DNA of 64,000 nt from Costus lasius (GCA_027563935.2 CM050447.1:10198501-10262500); one strand, 5' to 3'; counted from the first letter of the stretch, positions 1 to 12,640 are shown. Program-made: numbers and translations. Notes: generated from the sequence alone by a model not told the origin.

Positions 1-1684
1 AAGTGCAAGTGGGAGATTGTTGGGGTATGCCCTTAAGGCTAATGTTTGAGGCCTTGGGATTCTATCAGTATCATGTATATAAACTCTTATGTTTATAAAG
101 GCAATGGTTGTTATTCAGTATGTTACATTGTCTGCTGCAATGAGTGTGCTTCTAAATAATGTCTCAATGCTGTTCAGCTAGGCTGACAGGCTGTAATGTC
201 CTTAGTCGAGATATCTTGGTGAACATGAGACAGCCTTGATATGATTGAGACTAATATGTGTTCTAATCTTATAGGATGCTTCGAGCATGGAATAAGATGT
301 AGACTCATGGGTACATTGGATGTACTGGACAGACCCTACTAGGATATTCAATTGCTTGTCACAATATGAATAATCCTTGTTTGCATCAAGTGGCACATGT
401 CCTCTGACTTGAAATCACTTGTGTTTCTAAATGATGATTGTCATTGTTTTGAGGTAGTTCAATATCATTTGAAACATAATGATTATAGACTATCTTGGAT
501 AATGATCATGAGTCAGGTTAGGGCACTAGTGATAGATATAGGATTGCCGTCTCCTTAATTGGAGTGTGATGTTCTAATGGGGCCCCCCCTTAATATGAGA
601 TGATTGAGAAAGTGTATGGCCATACCCAGGTGACTATGTTCATCTGATCTAATCATGCTCATCATATTGGAGTTACAGGCTTGACACGCTTGTCCAATAA
701 GAACATCCAGTGGCAAAGGAATCATGTATGCCTAGTGAAGTGGATTCACACTTGTGCTGTGGTTTGGGTGTAGTCTTGGAAGACTATTTCCTTTATATCG
801 GGAGACAGTGATGTGTTGCTAGATACCCCTCACTGATCGTGATAACGCAAGTTATTGTTACCGACATTTAAAGGAACCCTCAGGGTCGCACAATTTGATG
901 ATATGGCTTACTTAAGTCAGATCGTGTGGACTGAATTGTTTGGGTTCAGTTTAAAGGAGTTTAAACTCTGATTGTAAGTGAGATCTGGTCTGATCATGTT
1001 TGATTGATTAAGGCTTGAGATCGGTAAGCTTCGATCGAGAGTATTGATGCTAGATCGGTGAGATCAAGAGTATCAAGAGATCAACGGTTAGATCTTGAAC
1101 CATTGGTTCAATGAGATCTAGACCAAATGGCTTGGGCTGGTTTGATTTGGTCTTTGAACCAAATGCATCTAAATCGAATTGCTTTGAACCGGTTCACTTA
1201 TGTGAACGTATGGTTCAAAGGCAAGAGGAGTTTTCGATGGTTAAAGAGGGGTTTTAAGTGAAGTTAAAACTTGCCAAATTAGGAAGGCGTTTTGCTAGTG
1301 GAAAACGCTCCCATGCTTTGAACGCCTCTCTAGCCTCTTCCTCCTTTCGCTTTGGGTGTTCTTCACGTGAAGGTGAGCATTCGGCCAGCAAGAAGTCTTC
1401 TCTCTCACTCTCCTTCACGTGACAAGGGGCACTTGAAGATCCTTGCTAGCACAAGGAGCGACAAGAAGAAAGCTACTTCTCATCTTGTGTGCCCATCTTG
1501 TGGAGGAGACCCCTTTCGATCTCTTCTTCCAGGACACCATCCAAGCGATGGCAATGGTATGATATTTCTTCTAGATCTATCTACATTACAAGGTATTGAA
1601 AGTTGATCATATGTCATATAAATTGATCATGGAAACCCTTGCTTCCGCTCAAAAGCTCTATATGCGCTTACCTTTAGGGTTTCA
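1..1684 (+). mobile_element. Ty1-copia polypurine tract and 3' LTR (element enters from left)
   Basis: A purine run (AAGTGGGAG, 8-16) sits just before a TGTTGG start at about 18. This is the usual arrangement of a polypurine tract followed by the 3' LTR of a copia element. The LTR start (TGTTGGGGTATGCCC) closely matches the solo LTR at 4972-6925 (TGTTGGTGTATATGCCC), and both resemble Angela/Tork-type LTRs. The right end is inferred at about 1684, where GGGTTTCA parallels the terminal GGGTTTCCCAACA of the solo LTR. Gag-pol and the 5' LTR would lie outside the window, so no target duplication can be tested. ORFs inside it are not credible genes. The right boundary is the least certain part. Confidence 0.62.
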
Positions 1685-3400
1685 CCCCCTTGCGCTCCCC
1701 CTTGAAGGGGACTCTACAGTACGATTGCGGGTGGAGATCACCGCTGATGGACGGTGAATTGGAGGAGGAGGCTGGGGGAGGGAGGTGGAGGATGGCCAGG
1801 ATTAGGGTGTTTGCAGACCTGTGGAAGAGGAAAATGCCGCACGGATGAGCCGAAAGAACCAGGAGCTGGGAGGGAATAACTGCGGCTTGAAATGGCATTT
1901 GGCCTTCCAACTTTTTCCTTTGGGGTTTCTCAAAACTCTAAATTGCTCGAATAGTGCTTTGCTCTGTTTGACACTATCCAACTATTTAATTTAGGAGCAT
2001 TAAAGAAAACTGTTTTTAGTACTTAGGGTGGAACGAGTAGAATTTTTAGTGAAACCTGAGTTGAAATCTACAAATTAGATATTCTTTTTCCTCCAATCCA
2101 ACTTCTTCAAGTGAAAAAATTCCCCTGCCAACACCGTTGATAGGGGGGCTGCACAAGAATTCTTCAATAGCGGGCCTGCCCAAGAAATTTGTTCTCTTTA
2201 TAGCCCCTCCGACAAAAATTCCTGTGCAGGTACCCTAGCCAAGAGATGTTAAGAATTAAGAAGGTAACCATGGCCAACCTCAAAATTCTATTTTTTGGAT
2301 TGATATATCTACAATCATCTACACATTGAGAGCTATCTAACAATATCAATATTATCATGGATAACCTTTCCACAGCAATATGCCAAAATTTTATGATCAT
2401 AAAAATCTAATATTCTCATCGTGAAATTGTCCATCTATAATAATATTGGTACCTTTAAATAGCTCTCAGTGTGTAGATCATCGTGAATATGTTAATCTAA
2501 AAAAAATAAAATTTTGAGGATGGCCTTATAATCACCCTTCCTAACATCTTATGGGCAAGGCACCCTGCCTAGGAATTTTCCTCAGCTCCTCCTTCCTAAC
2601 AAATTATTTTCATTGGATAGTCAGGTGTGCAATTTCTTTAAATCTGTTTCATCAAGATCCAAATGAATGTAAAAAATTATAGCAACAAAAATTTTTTTTT
2701 AGGAAAAAAAGCCTTGCTCTAAGATTTTAGAGAGAGAGGAGAAAAAATAATTCATAGATTTCATTGCATGTTAGTAGGATTTTTATTGTGCATTGTGCTA
2801 CTGATGTAAAAATTATTTGTGTTACATAAATGATCCAATTGTGGGCATTAGTTTTTTTTAAGAGAAAATTTTATGCTTTCAGCAGCCACTACAAAAAGCG
2901 GGACTAAGTATAACACTTTAATTCATTTCCTATTCCATTATTCAAAACGAATTAAACCACATAATATAATTTATTATACTATTATTTCATATTTTTTGCC
3001 AGGATATAGCAACAATTGTAACAATCCAGATTAATCTACTTTTGTTGAATTTAGTTAATATTATTTTCTTTTCACACAATTTTCTACTTTCACATAAATA
3101 TAAAAGAGTAACACCTAAAACATAATGATTAAACCAAACGTATGAAAATTATCATATGAAGAAGAAATGCAAAATACCTAAAAAGTAAAAAAAAATCATA
3201 AAATGAATGTTTAATATTGGATTCATAATTTTATTACGAAGAGTGCACCTGAACCATTCATTTTATGGATGAGACTTATCAAGTATCATAATTATTAAAT
3301 TTGTAAAAGAACAAATAATGCCGACCTGCAAAATGAAAGATTATAATATAATTAATTAAAAAATTGACGCCCATAAAACAATTAATTTTATTTATTTATC
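1685..3400. other. Gene-free AT-rich stretch
   Basis: No credible coding region. It contains the foldback element listed separately (about 2175-2612) and then low-complexity AT-rich DNA leading to the CACYBP promoter. A few short ORFs have no recognisable similarity and no splice context. Confidence 0.6.
2175..2612. repeat. Foldback/MITE-like inverted repeat
   Basis: Two imperfect arms face each other around a centre near 2395. The left arm (about 2175-2360) contains AAGAGATGTTAAGAA, CCTCAAAATTCTATTTTTT and ACACATTGAGAGCTAT. The right arm (about 2430-2612) contains the reverse complements of ATAAGATGTTAGGAA, CCTCAAAATTTTATTTTTT and ACACTGAGAGCTATTT. The long diverged arms and short unique centre fit an old MITE. 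I could not define a target-site duplication. Confidence 0.6.
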
Positions 3401-3577
3401 TCCCTTTCCCTATGTTCGAGAAGCTTCCATCTTCAGGCGATGGATAATTCTGGCGTCAGGGCGATTCCTATCCCTTCCGCCGCTTCGATACCCACATTTT
3501 AGCCGTAGAGAATTCACTCTCGATCTCCGTCTCCTTGTAGCACTACTCTTCATCGTCCAAGAAGAAACTACAAGGCA

Positions 3578-6500
3578 ATGGAGGAAGAGCAGCAACTGAG
3601 GCAGGATTTGGATGAGCTGAGGCATCTCGAGAACATCGCCAAGAGGCCCCGAGTGCTCTCCCTTCTCGCCTCCGAGATCCGAAACCTCGACGCCGAGGTA
3701 CATGATCGATCTTTCCAGTTACGACCATCATACCTTCCTATTAAGGATCATGCTTTGTTTTGTTTTGGTTTTTTTTTTGGGTGAAACCACCGAGATGCAT
3801 TTGTTGTTTGGTGGTTGTGTAGTTGTCGAGGGTAGCTGTCGCTGGACATCCGGTTTCAGTCTCCACGGAAAAGGTGCCTACGAATGCTGGTTCTGTGAAC
3901 AGAAATTATGTCACTCTTGGAACGTTTAGCTGGGATCAAGACAATGACAAGCTGAAAGTATACTTCTTTCCTTTGTTGTTTTGAGTCGTTCGGCTATGCA
4001 ACTCTTACTTTTGTGTTTGGAATTGGTTTATCGGTTAACGCCCTATCGTAGTGGAATATTACGTTTATCATGATTGACAATGCTTTTTCTCTTATTTCTC
4101 TTATAAATATTTGGTGTCGTGTCATTTTCCATGTTATCATCTATAGGATCTGACCTGACCGTTTGAGGTTGTCAAGGTGCAAGGTGGAATGATACTACCC
4201 TCGAATTGAGAAATTTTTTTCATTAACTTAGAGAGCCAAATATAATATTGGCTATTTAAAAATGCATAAGCGAAAATTACTGGTAGTTAGTTCACTAGAA
4301 TTTATTTATCAGTATAAATTTCCTCACACTTCCCATGTGACACTTAATTGGGCTTTGACAATCTCTCCTACTTGTATCTTGATGTCCAATTCAAGTTGCA
4401 AGCTCTAATTTATAGCCCATAGGGCACATAAGATCATTGGATCATCCCACCATTCACAAAGCACTACAGCTCTTCTTCATTGGACCTTTAGCGTGTTTAT
4501 GACTAGGTACGTTGCTATATCATTTGTTATTGCTTGCCTAATGATAAAACTAATTTATTAATGTTATGAGCATAAAAACTGTGTAACCAATTTGAGAATG
4601 CATAAGCCCAAGTTAATATGGTAAGCTCATTACACCATATATATTATTATGTTTTCCCCTTATTTTCCACGGGTTTTAAATTGGGTTACTGCATGGAATG
4701 TAACTTGAAAGTTGAGGAATACATGTAATGTTGCACCTTAAGAAATTTTGGTTAAGTGTAATATCAAGAAATAACAGGACTATTATTTTGGTAATTATGT
4801 TAGAAAAGGCGTGACTCATGCTATAGGTTCCTATCCATGTTTTAATTAATTTTATTCTTAAAAATAAAATTTACATTTTTAACTTTTTCATTCTCTTTTT
4901 TGTTTGTTTTGGTAGAAATAATCATTTAGGAGCCAAGTTGTTATCATACAGTGATTAAGGGACTTACAAAGTGTTGGTGTATATGCCCTAGGACTTAGTT
5001 TTGGTCAACTTATGTACTACTTGACATTGATATTTATATATCATTCTGGCATTGTCGTTATCATTGTTTGTCTACACCTGCGATTGTGTACTTACATGAT
5101 AATGTCCCTGGAGACAGATTGGATCTATGCTCAAATAAATGTCCCCAGTCGATGTACCTGAGTGGATATAGGACAGCTCTGGTACTTGAGAGACTGGTAT
5201 GTGGGCTGGTTAGGCACGTGGTGCTAATGCAGACACATGGATATATCATTGGGGATATACTGGATAGACCCGCTATGAGGCTATGACTTGGTGTCATGAG
5301 TTATCCTCATAAGTGACAGGAGATGCATTGATCCCTTGACTTGAGGTCATTGATCATTCTATATGATTAGGGACTTGCTTTGATACAACCTAACACCTTG
5401 CCTAGCTGGGAGGTCATAACGGTTGTTATTGAGCATGTCACGACCCATATGAGAAGATCAATGGACAGACATAGGATTTGCCCCTTTCCTAGGGAAGTAT
5501 GATATCCATGGAGCTCCTTTATGGTTCTATGACTGAGAGTGTATGGCCATACCTAGGTGAGAACCTGTTTTAGTCATAGCCATGTGATTGGATGAAAACA
5601 AGTGGTGACACACTTGTCCAATCGGATATCAGTTCGGCAAAGAGATTGTAATGCATCTGTACCTAGTTGCGATGATGGGGATGTCGATGTCGATATCCAT
5701 TCCAATGACCTGGGTAGCAGCGATGCACTGCTAGGTGCCACTCACTGCTTGTGATGACTTCTGGTCAGCACTGCCAGCGTCAGAGGAACCTACAGGGTCG
5801 CACACCTTGATACTTGAGTTCTTGTATTGATCGGGAAGCCTTATGCTCGAGTTATTGGATAACTCGGATCTAATTGGGAGATTTTATCAGCGCCAATGGG
5901 CCTGATGAGATGGAAGAATGTTATTGGAGCCAAACTTCATTTTTGGCAGGTTGACCCGTATTTGACCATGGTTGGTCACATTTGGATTAGGGTTGCATTG
6001 GATTGGATTCAATTGCTTAATCAACCCATGTAATGAAGTTTGGGCTAGCTCATGATCCAATGAGGCCCAATGACAAGTTCTCATGAAGAGATGAGAGGCT
6101 AAAAGGGTATAATGGGGAGAAACATGAACCATTAAGCGCCTAGGGGCATAATGGGGTCATGTTGGCGCCTTTGCTTCATTATGGAAGTAAAGGGCGCCTC
6201 CCCTCTCTTCCTAGGATGGAATGCATGCCTCTATGGCATTACTTGGGGCGCAAGGCAAGGCCTTGGCGCACAAGGAAGGGCGTGGGGCACAATAAGGAAT
6301 GGTTGAATGAGAATTATGGAAATGTCTTGGAGACTTTCCTTGTCTCAAACCACTCATCCTAGCCCTACACTTGTCATGATCCTAGCCATTACCCTAACCG
6401 CCTCTTGCCCTATAAATGTGACCCTAGTCGCCCCCTCTTGTAAGTGATCAATCCTTGAAGGCGTGAACACAAGAAGAGGGGCGAGTGCTTGGAGCAAGGG

Positions 6501-9500
6501 CGCATCTTCCTTCTGCCATAACCGCAAGCCTCTTCCTCCTTTCCTCTTGGCGCAAGGAGATCTAGGGCTTGGCGGCTTGGGTAGTTTTCCCTCTTCACTT
6601 GGCGCATCTTTTCTCTAGGTGGCACAAGAGAAGTAAAACATCTCCCTAAGGCTTGGATCTTCTTCCCGAGGCTAGCACCGGGCGTGGAAGAAGAGAACTC
6701 AAGAGATCCGTGTGTGCGAGACTGCAGAGGGCGCACACTTGGACGCCTACATCGGCATCGCTCCACATTGCTCTTAAGGTATTTCCTAACTCATCGTGTC
6801 GACTCCCTTGCTTGCGATCTTCACTGGGTTTTTGGGACTGGCCTGTTTCGGGGACATTCTTCCGCTGCGAAAAATGTATGTCTATAACTCTGAAAATTGT
6901 AAAATGTCCCCGGGGTTTCCCAACACAAAGTTGTCTATACATGTAGTGTCAACTGTCAAGCGACCTTGTGCCTTGGTGTAAAAAAGAAAGAAACAAGAAG
7001 TTCTATGATAGAAATAGATAGAGATGGAGAAGTAGGAGAGATAAATGGATAGAGGGAGGAACTTAGGCGAGAGGCTGCAAGGGAGCCTTAGAAGGGTGAT
7101 TGGGAAAATGAGATCAAGGGAATGCACAAGATGATGGAGGGCAAAGTTGTCACGGTAAGTGGTGAATGTTCTATCAAGCTTATGTTAGGTGTCATGATTG
7201 AGAGGAAAAGCTAATGATTGCAAGATTAGGTTTTTTGAGAATGAGAAGAGGCATTGTGTGAGTGGCTTTATTGTTTGATGTTTGATTGACTAATCGATAT
7301 TCAACCTTTGGGGACATGCACAACAAGGTTAAGCTCTTCTTGTCCTACTTGATCCCACCTCATCCTTTTGTGATTTTGATTACTATAGGTCACTGGAGAT
7401 TTTATACTTTCAGATTATATGGTTTGAAATGTATTTTAACAACCTAATCTACAAAACAATGATGAATGTTGACATTAACTGATGATGACATGCATTCACA
7501 TCCAAGATTGAGAGTTTAGAAGCACTTTGCTATCAATGGTTGCTATTACGGGAGATTTTATACTTTAGGAAAGTGATAATTTCATTTTTCGTTAATTCGA
7601 AATTATATTATATTTCATACTTGAATTAAAGGTTTATAGGGTGTTAATAGACACAATCGATATGGGGACAGAGTTGGAAAAGAGTTGATGGCTTAGTTCT
7701 TTGTACAGAACATGGGCATGTTACATAGGTGGAAATGAAGTCAATTTTGATATGAATAGTTAATTAGAGTATATGTAACAATGCTTCTAGTTTGTACCGG
7801 TCCAATGGAGGTCAGACCAAGCAATGCAGTAGCGGAACCAAGTGAGAGTAGAGGAGAGAAAGGAGGAAAAGAAGAAGGAGAGGGAGAAGGAGCTTAATCG
7901 GCTTTTGGCTTCCAATGGCGGATGTGAGTACATGAGCTCCTCTTTTTCTTCCCTCTCCTCTTCTTCTTCCTTCTCTTTTCCTTCTTTCTCTTCTTCTTCT
8001 GCTGCTCCACTTAGTTCATAGAACGATATTGTACCCGTCCGTGCATGGACGGGCACATTAGTTTGGACTAGCTTTTCGAACCTTGATATGTAAAGTAATT
8101 CTCTTTATTAAGATTGGATATTCAAGACATGCTTTGATAAATAAGCTCTTCCCTGTTCTACATGTTTTGCAATCATGTGCACAATACTCAATAGAATGTT
8201 GCAAATTTGGCATCCATGCAAGCATCAACTGTTTGCTTATAAAATTTGTTCCATTTGAACAAAGGGAGAAGCATGAGTTTTCTTGTGATACTTGGTCTTA
8301 CAAACATTATAGGAGGAAGAGATTCGTAAGGAGCAGCAAGATCAACACTTTCAATCACTAGCCCAACAAAATGCACCTGATGTCAGTTTCCTGTGTCGCC
8401 AGCTTGTTTACATTTCATTATGACTAGAAACACTAAGGATCAATAAATTTTATATGCAATATATTGGGGAACCCGAATAGAAGTTGATATTGTTGAAGGA
8501 AGCTTTCACATTTACAACATTGCATCATTCTTTATGAAGCATATTCGTTAACTGAAAACATTTCAGCAATCTTTCTGTGGTAATAGCTGCCATTAAAACT
8601 TAGGGTATCTTTTTTAGAAAGAGATATAAGAGGGGGAGAATAAAAGGATAAAATGTTGATATTTTTTTCATTTATATATTTTGTAGAAAAGGAAAACTAA
8701 CAAAAAATATAGCCTGTTGAAAAAAGTATTTGTTTATCAATTTATTTTCTGTAAATTGACAGTGTGAATAATTTCCTGTAAAATATTAGTATATTTGTTC
8801 ATGTGATACAGTTGGTAATGAACTTTTATCAGCTATATGATCCATGTTCTATTTTCAGATTCTTTGAAACAATTAAGATTATTTCTAGAGCTGATGTAAA
8901 CTGTTGCACTTAGCCCGTAGCCTTGATGAGCTACATTCCTATTATAAATTTTTATTCGATTTATCTAATATTTGTTGTTGGAATATATTGTTTTCTTATA
9001 TTTTAAAATGTAAAATTTGATTTGATTGGCCAATACTTTTTTTCCTATTCTTTCATTATCTTTAGCACTTGAATTTGAAGCCTGAATCTTAATTTTTTGT
9101 ACTCTTGAATTTGCACCTACTTCTGTGGCAGATTTATATATCTATTGAAGGCGCAGAACAAGAGAAGGTGGAAACGGTTTTTAAGTCGACATCTATTGAC
9201 ATCAAATTTCACGAGGTTCATGGGAAGAATTATAGATTTGTCATTCCAAAATTGAACAAGGAAATAGTGCCTGAAAAGTGTAAGATATTAGTCAAGTCCT
9301 CTAGGGTGATTGCTACCCTCATCAAAGATTCCAAGGGAAACTGGTTGGACCTGCACGCGAAGGAAGACAAGGTAAGCACAATTCTCTTGTCACAAATTTT
9401 CCTTCGAGTTTTTTTTTGTCTATTTTTATGGTTAGTATTGCTCAACAAATACTATTTAAAGGCATGGTAGACCAGTTTATCCGTAACTAAACAATATTTA

Positions 9501-10029
9501 GGAGTATTCATTACAAGCTTTTACTCATGGAGATTAATAGGGTGTTCACGTGTCTGTAGAAATTGACTGGTGTAGTCAGCTAACCACCTCTGACTTTCTT
9601 TCTCTGGTTTAAATAGCTCACTGTGTTTCTTTCTATGCAACATTATAGTTATGAAACTAATGTATGATCAGATGCGTAAATTTCATGTTGATCTTTCGTT
9701 TCTTTTCAAATTTCAACATTGGCCCAAACTGACTATATTGCGTTCACTTTGTATGAATCATCCTTTGTCTTACGTTCAGTTCAAGCCAAGTCTTGACAAA
9801 GGAAACGACCCAATGGCAGGAATTATGGATTTGATGAAGGTGGGTTAGATTCTTTTAGTCTCTTCATTTCGTTTTAGTTGGCAAATGTTGGATTTTTTTT
9901 CTCTTTTGAACTCTCTCTCTCCAGAACATGTACGAAGAAGGTGATGATGATATGAAACGTACAATTGCCAAAGCTTGGACCGATGCGAGAAATGGGAAAA
10001 CAGCTGACCCACAGAAAAATTTCCGATGA
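3578..10029 (+). CDS. CACYBP: Calcyclin-binding protein / SGS-domain protein (5 exons, 219 aa)
   Basis: Exons: 3578-3697, 3823-3957, 9132-9371, 9780-9839, 9925-10029. All junctions are GT/AG, phases are continuous, and the sum is 660 nt including TGA. The family (SIP/CacyBP; Arabidopsis counterpart At1g30070) is an adaptor that binds S100, SIAH1 and SKP1 proteins in animals; plant partners are poorly defined. Residues 1-40 form the helical N-terminal region (start MEEEQQLRQDLDEL). Residues about 66-158 are the CS/p23-like beta-sandwich (YVTLGTFSWDQ, then FHEVHGKNYRFVIPKLNKEI and WLDL). Residues about 160-219 form the SGS domain (DPMAGIMDLMKNMYEEGDDDMK, then IAKAWTDAR). Length is normal for plants. 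Intron 2 is 5,174 bp and carries a solo LTR plus other repeats. The chosen ATG starts the conserved N-terminus and follows a GC-richer 5' leader. The gene looks intact. Confidence 0.93.
4972..6925. mobile_element. Solo LTR (Ty1-copia type) in CACYBP intron 2
   Basis: The segment starts TGTTGG and ends CCAACA, perfect terminal inverted repeats, and is flanked by identical 5-bp duplications CAAAG (4967-4971 and 6926-6930). It is 1,954 bp long, with no gag-pol, primer-binding site or second LTR. It is therefore a solo LTR left by recombination between the two LTRs of a full element. Its start resembles the LTR at the left edge of the window. ORFs within it are not genes. The element's own strand is taken as + from that resemblance. 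Confidence 0.9.
7784..8056. repeat. Polypurine/polypyrimidine foldback in intron 2
   Basis: A GA-rich run (about 7842-7895) is followed by a CT-rich run (about 7938-8003), giving a potential hairpin of opposed purine and pyrimidine tracts. It begins near a TACCGGTCC motif that recurs in MITE-like tracts elsewhere in the window (for example near 48840). The Glu/Lys-rich minus-strand ORF across it is a composition artefact. Element boundaries are not resolved. Confidence 0.35.
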
Positions 10030-10605
10030 AAAAATATCTGAAGTTGGAATTTATGAACTCCTTGTGTATTACTGAAAACTTGATCATTCTCATCTCTGTG
10101 GTAACTTGCGTTTCTTCTAGAAGCTTGTATTTTTTTTGTTGTTTGCTATCTTGTCGTCTAATACGCCCGCTTGCATTAAATAGAAAATTTTGTTTTAGTG
10201 GGCTTATTTACTGAACTCTTCAATGTTTGGAAATTTCTCGGATCTTAATTTAAACCGGACAGATCGGCAGACGAATGACTAGATACATCGATCCCTAATT
10301 CACACTTTCCTCCCTCATTCTCCGGTGTCAATCTCGAGTTGTAATCAAACAAATACGCAGCAAACTAATCGATAGCCACAAGATAACCAATAAAAATAAG
10401 AATTTATTAGATGAGTTAAACCAACAAATAGGAGAACATAGATCAATTAATTTTCGTGCAATATATATAGCTTTAACCCGAGCTCCAAAGTCACGCTCAC
10501 ATCATTACTGTAAGAAATCACGCTTAAAATATATAGGCAATATGTGATCAATAGAATTATCTTTTCTCTGCCGCTTGAATTCATCGGCCACGAGAAGATG
10601 ACCGC

Positions 10606-10806
10606 TCAGTGAGCAAAAGCAACGATCAGAGAAGCCGCCGCGGCAAGCCCCATAACACCAAGCCCCGGTGCAACCGTAATCGATCCGTTCTCCATGGTGG
10701 GCGCTGGCGCCGGAGATGCTTCCTGCGCGCGGACCACTGCCATCGACACAAGAAGCAGGAGAAGGAGAGGCAGCCTCAGGGCGAGCTTCATGAATGCTGA
10801 CTCCAT
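10606..10806 (-). CDS. Arabinogalactan peptide (AG-peptide), GPI-anchored precursor
   Basis: A 66-residue precursor. The N-terminus is a signal peptide with an uninterrupted leucine run (LPLLLLLLVSMAVVRA), likely cut before Gln. The mature part is about a dozen residues (QEASPAPAPTMENGS) with alternating Ala/Ser-Pro units that are hydroxylated and arabinogalactosylated in this family. The C-terminus is a hydrophobic GPI-attachment signal (GLGVMGLAAAASLIVAFAH). This matches the AGP16/20/22-type peptides of the plasma membrane and wall interface. I start at Met 10806; a second Met at 10791 (MKLAL) is equally plausible, and a farther in-frame Met at 10887 lies in the probable 5' UTR. It is transcribed toward the 3' end of CACYBP (convergent). 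Confidence 0.85.
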   Translation of the reverse strand: MESAFMKLALRLPLLLLLLVSMAVVRAQEASPAPAPTMENGSITVAPGLGVMGLAAAASLIVAFAH

Positions 10807-10911
10807 CGCCCCACAAGTACGACTAGCAGCAACCACAGTAGGCCGAGCGAGAGAGAGAGTGGGGGAGGGGGATGAGAGCTTGGTCACGGTGAAATGTGAG
10901 AGATGGGTTCG

Positions 10912-10937
10912 GCTATTTAAAGGGGCCGGATATATAG
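10912..10937 (-). promoter_or_regulatory. TATA elements of the AG-peptide gene
   Basis: On the minus strand there is CTATATAT (10930-10937) and TTTAAATAG (about 10913-10921), 105-130 bp upstream of the start codon. Either fits a TATA box with a 5' leader of roughly 75-100 nt. This supports starting translation at 10806 or 10791 and not at 10887. Confidence 0.5.
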
Positions 10938-11437
10938 CCGTTGGAAGAAGGTTCGGAAATGTTGGAATCGCAGCCGGGGCCCGTAGTAGAGTGGAGTAGC
11001 CGTTAAAGCATGAGACGCGTGGCGTTTAGTGGTTGGTGGTGACTAGGGGAACAAAACGACACTTGAACTAACCGTTTGAGTGTATTCAAATGTGGGGACA
11101 GATACCGCTCGTGTTCGTTGCTTGAACAGAATGGGAAATGAGTAGAATGATGACGTAGCCGATGGACCTGTCTGCCTGCTTAGGCCAGTACAGGAAACAT
11201 GGTAATACAGAGTGTCATTATGGTGCGCCCGAACAGAAATTGCAACACTCGGGTCCTTATTGGCTGTCATCCGTGGTTCCACTATTTACATTATGGTCAT
11301 GGGTTACTACTCAATTTCTAAGTTAAACGGCGCTACTTAATTAGGACGTCGGAGGAAGAAATGAAAAAAAAAAAATACTTTGTGCTTTCGTCGGTTTGTC
11401 CCGGGTCTCACAGGATCGGCGACGACTGCGAGAAAGG

Positions 11438-11960
11438 CTTCTCTAACCCAAAAAGCTTCGTCCCGGTCCTCGTTTCCCTTGGAAGAAGGTACAGAGTCGG
11501 CAGCGACTGCGACGCCTAAGACTCTGAGATTTGTTGTTGATTCTTAATCTACGTAGTGATTCCTTGTTATAGATCTTAATGAGTATCTCAATCATCTAGT
11601 GCCTTGTCCATCGATATGGTCATGCTTCTCCAACCCAAGAAGGCTTCGACCCGAGCCTCGTTTCCCCTGGAAGAAGGTACAGAATCGGCGGCGACCGCGA
11701 CGCCAAAGACTCTGAGTTTTGTTCTTGATGATTAACCTTTGTTGTGATTCCTCGGTAAAGATCTTAATAGGTATCTCAATTATTTAGTGCCTTGTCCATC
11801 AATATAGTCATCTGTGTTAATTGCTAGAATGGAAGGCTTCTCCAACCCAAGAAGGGTTCGTCGCGGTCCTCGTTTCCCATGGAAGAAGGTGCAGAATCGG
11901 CAGCGACTGCGACGCCTAAGACCGGTACAGGATCGTCCATGTTAATTGCTAAAACTCTCG
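11438..11960 (+). repeat. Three diverged tandem copies of a ~190-210-bp unit
   Basis: Copies begin at 11438, 11625 and 11837, each with CTTCTCyAACCCAARAAG, then CCTCGTTTCCC, GGAAGAAGGT and GCGACTGCGACGCC, followed by AT-rich spacer. The GC-rich part of copy 3 can read ATGGAAGAAGGTGCAG and looks like a duplicated 5'-leader or first-exon fragment. None of the copies has a long ORF. The source gene is not recognised. Confidence 0.7.
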
Positions 11961-12189
11961 AGTTAGGGTTGGTTCTTGGTTAATTCCTTTAGCTTTGCCT
12001 AAGATTGTTCAATCTGGATCCGCCTTTTCTTTTTGTGTACTCATGTGGGAAAAAGAAAATTATTTTGTGAACACTCACCACTGTAGATCTGGCTAGAAAC
12101 TTGTAACTTCTCTGAGTGCTTAGAGGTTTAGGAATTTGTTACAACAAACTGTCGATGGATGCCATGTGGTTCTATCTCAACCATATAAG

Positions 12190-12640
12190 GGTACGAATTT
12201 ATGTAGAAAAACGGGATGATGGATGATTATTAAGAGTTTTCATCCACCTACATCTATGAGGGATGAATATGGTCTAAAACTTTATTCATCAGTCTTAAAG
12301 GAGTATTGGTCAACCCTAAAAGCACATATGACTATTCAAACAATCCATCGTTCCCGTGGTGGATACTAATGTAATGATATCCAGTACCCATGTTAATCTT
12401 GGAAAACCACACTGGCTTTGTTAGCAAATCAACATATCATCCAGATAAGGAATAGAAAATCTATACTTATTACAATCTTATAAATAGCTCTAGAGTCTAT
12501 GCACATATGCCATGAGGCATCTTTCTTAGGTGTAAGTAACATAATGACTTAGGCTCTCTTCAGTGAATCTCCTACAACAAGTCATCAACTTGTCATTTCA
12601 TTTCAGCTCGTATAGTTGGATTCATATGGTGATGTGGCAA
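12190..12640 (-). pseudogene. Degenerate Ty3-gypsy reverse transcriptase fragment
   Basis: Read on the minus strand with frameshifts and stops, the segment keeps the order of plant Ty3-gypsy RT: an IRAE...DDLL helix, then [20 protein letters not shown] (RT block with the conserved KKDGSWRMCVDSRAIN pattern), INMGTGYHYISIHHG, and LFE-stop-SYVLLGLTNTP with RLMNKVL. The active-site YFDD block is not legible. It is a very old, dead remnant. Confidence 0.75.

Noticed and set aside
6410..6981. Several overlapping ORFs around 6.4-7.0 kb
   Set aside because: All lie inside the solo LTR (4972-6925) or run across its edge.
7787..8056. 89-codon Glu-rich minus-strand ORF
   Set aside because: Arises from a CT-rich tract inside CACYBP intron 2.
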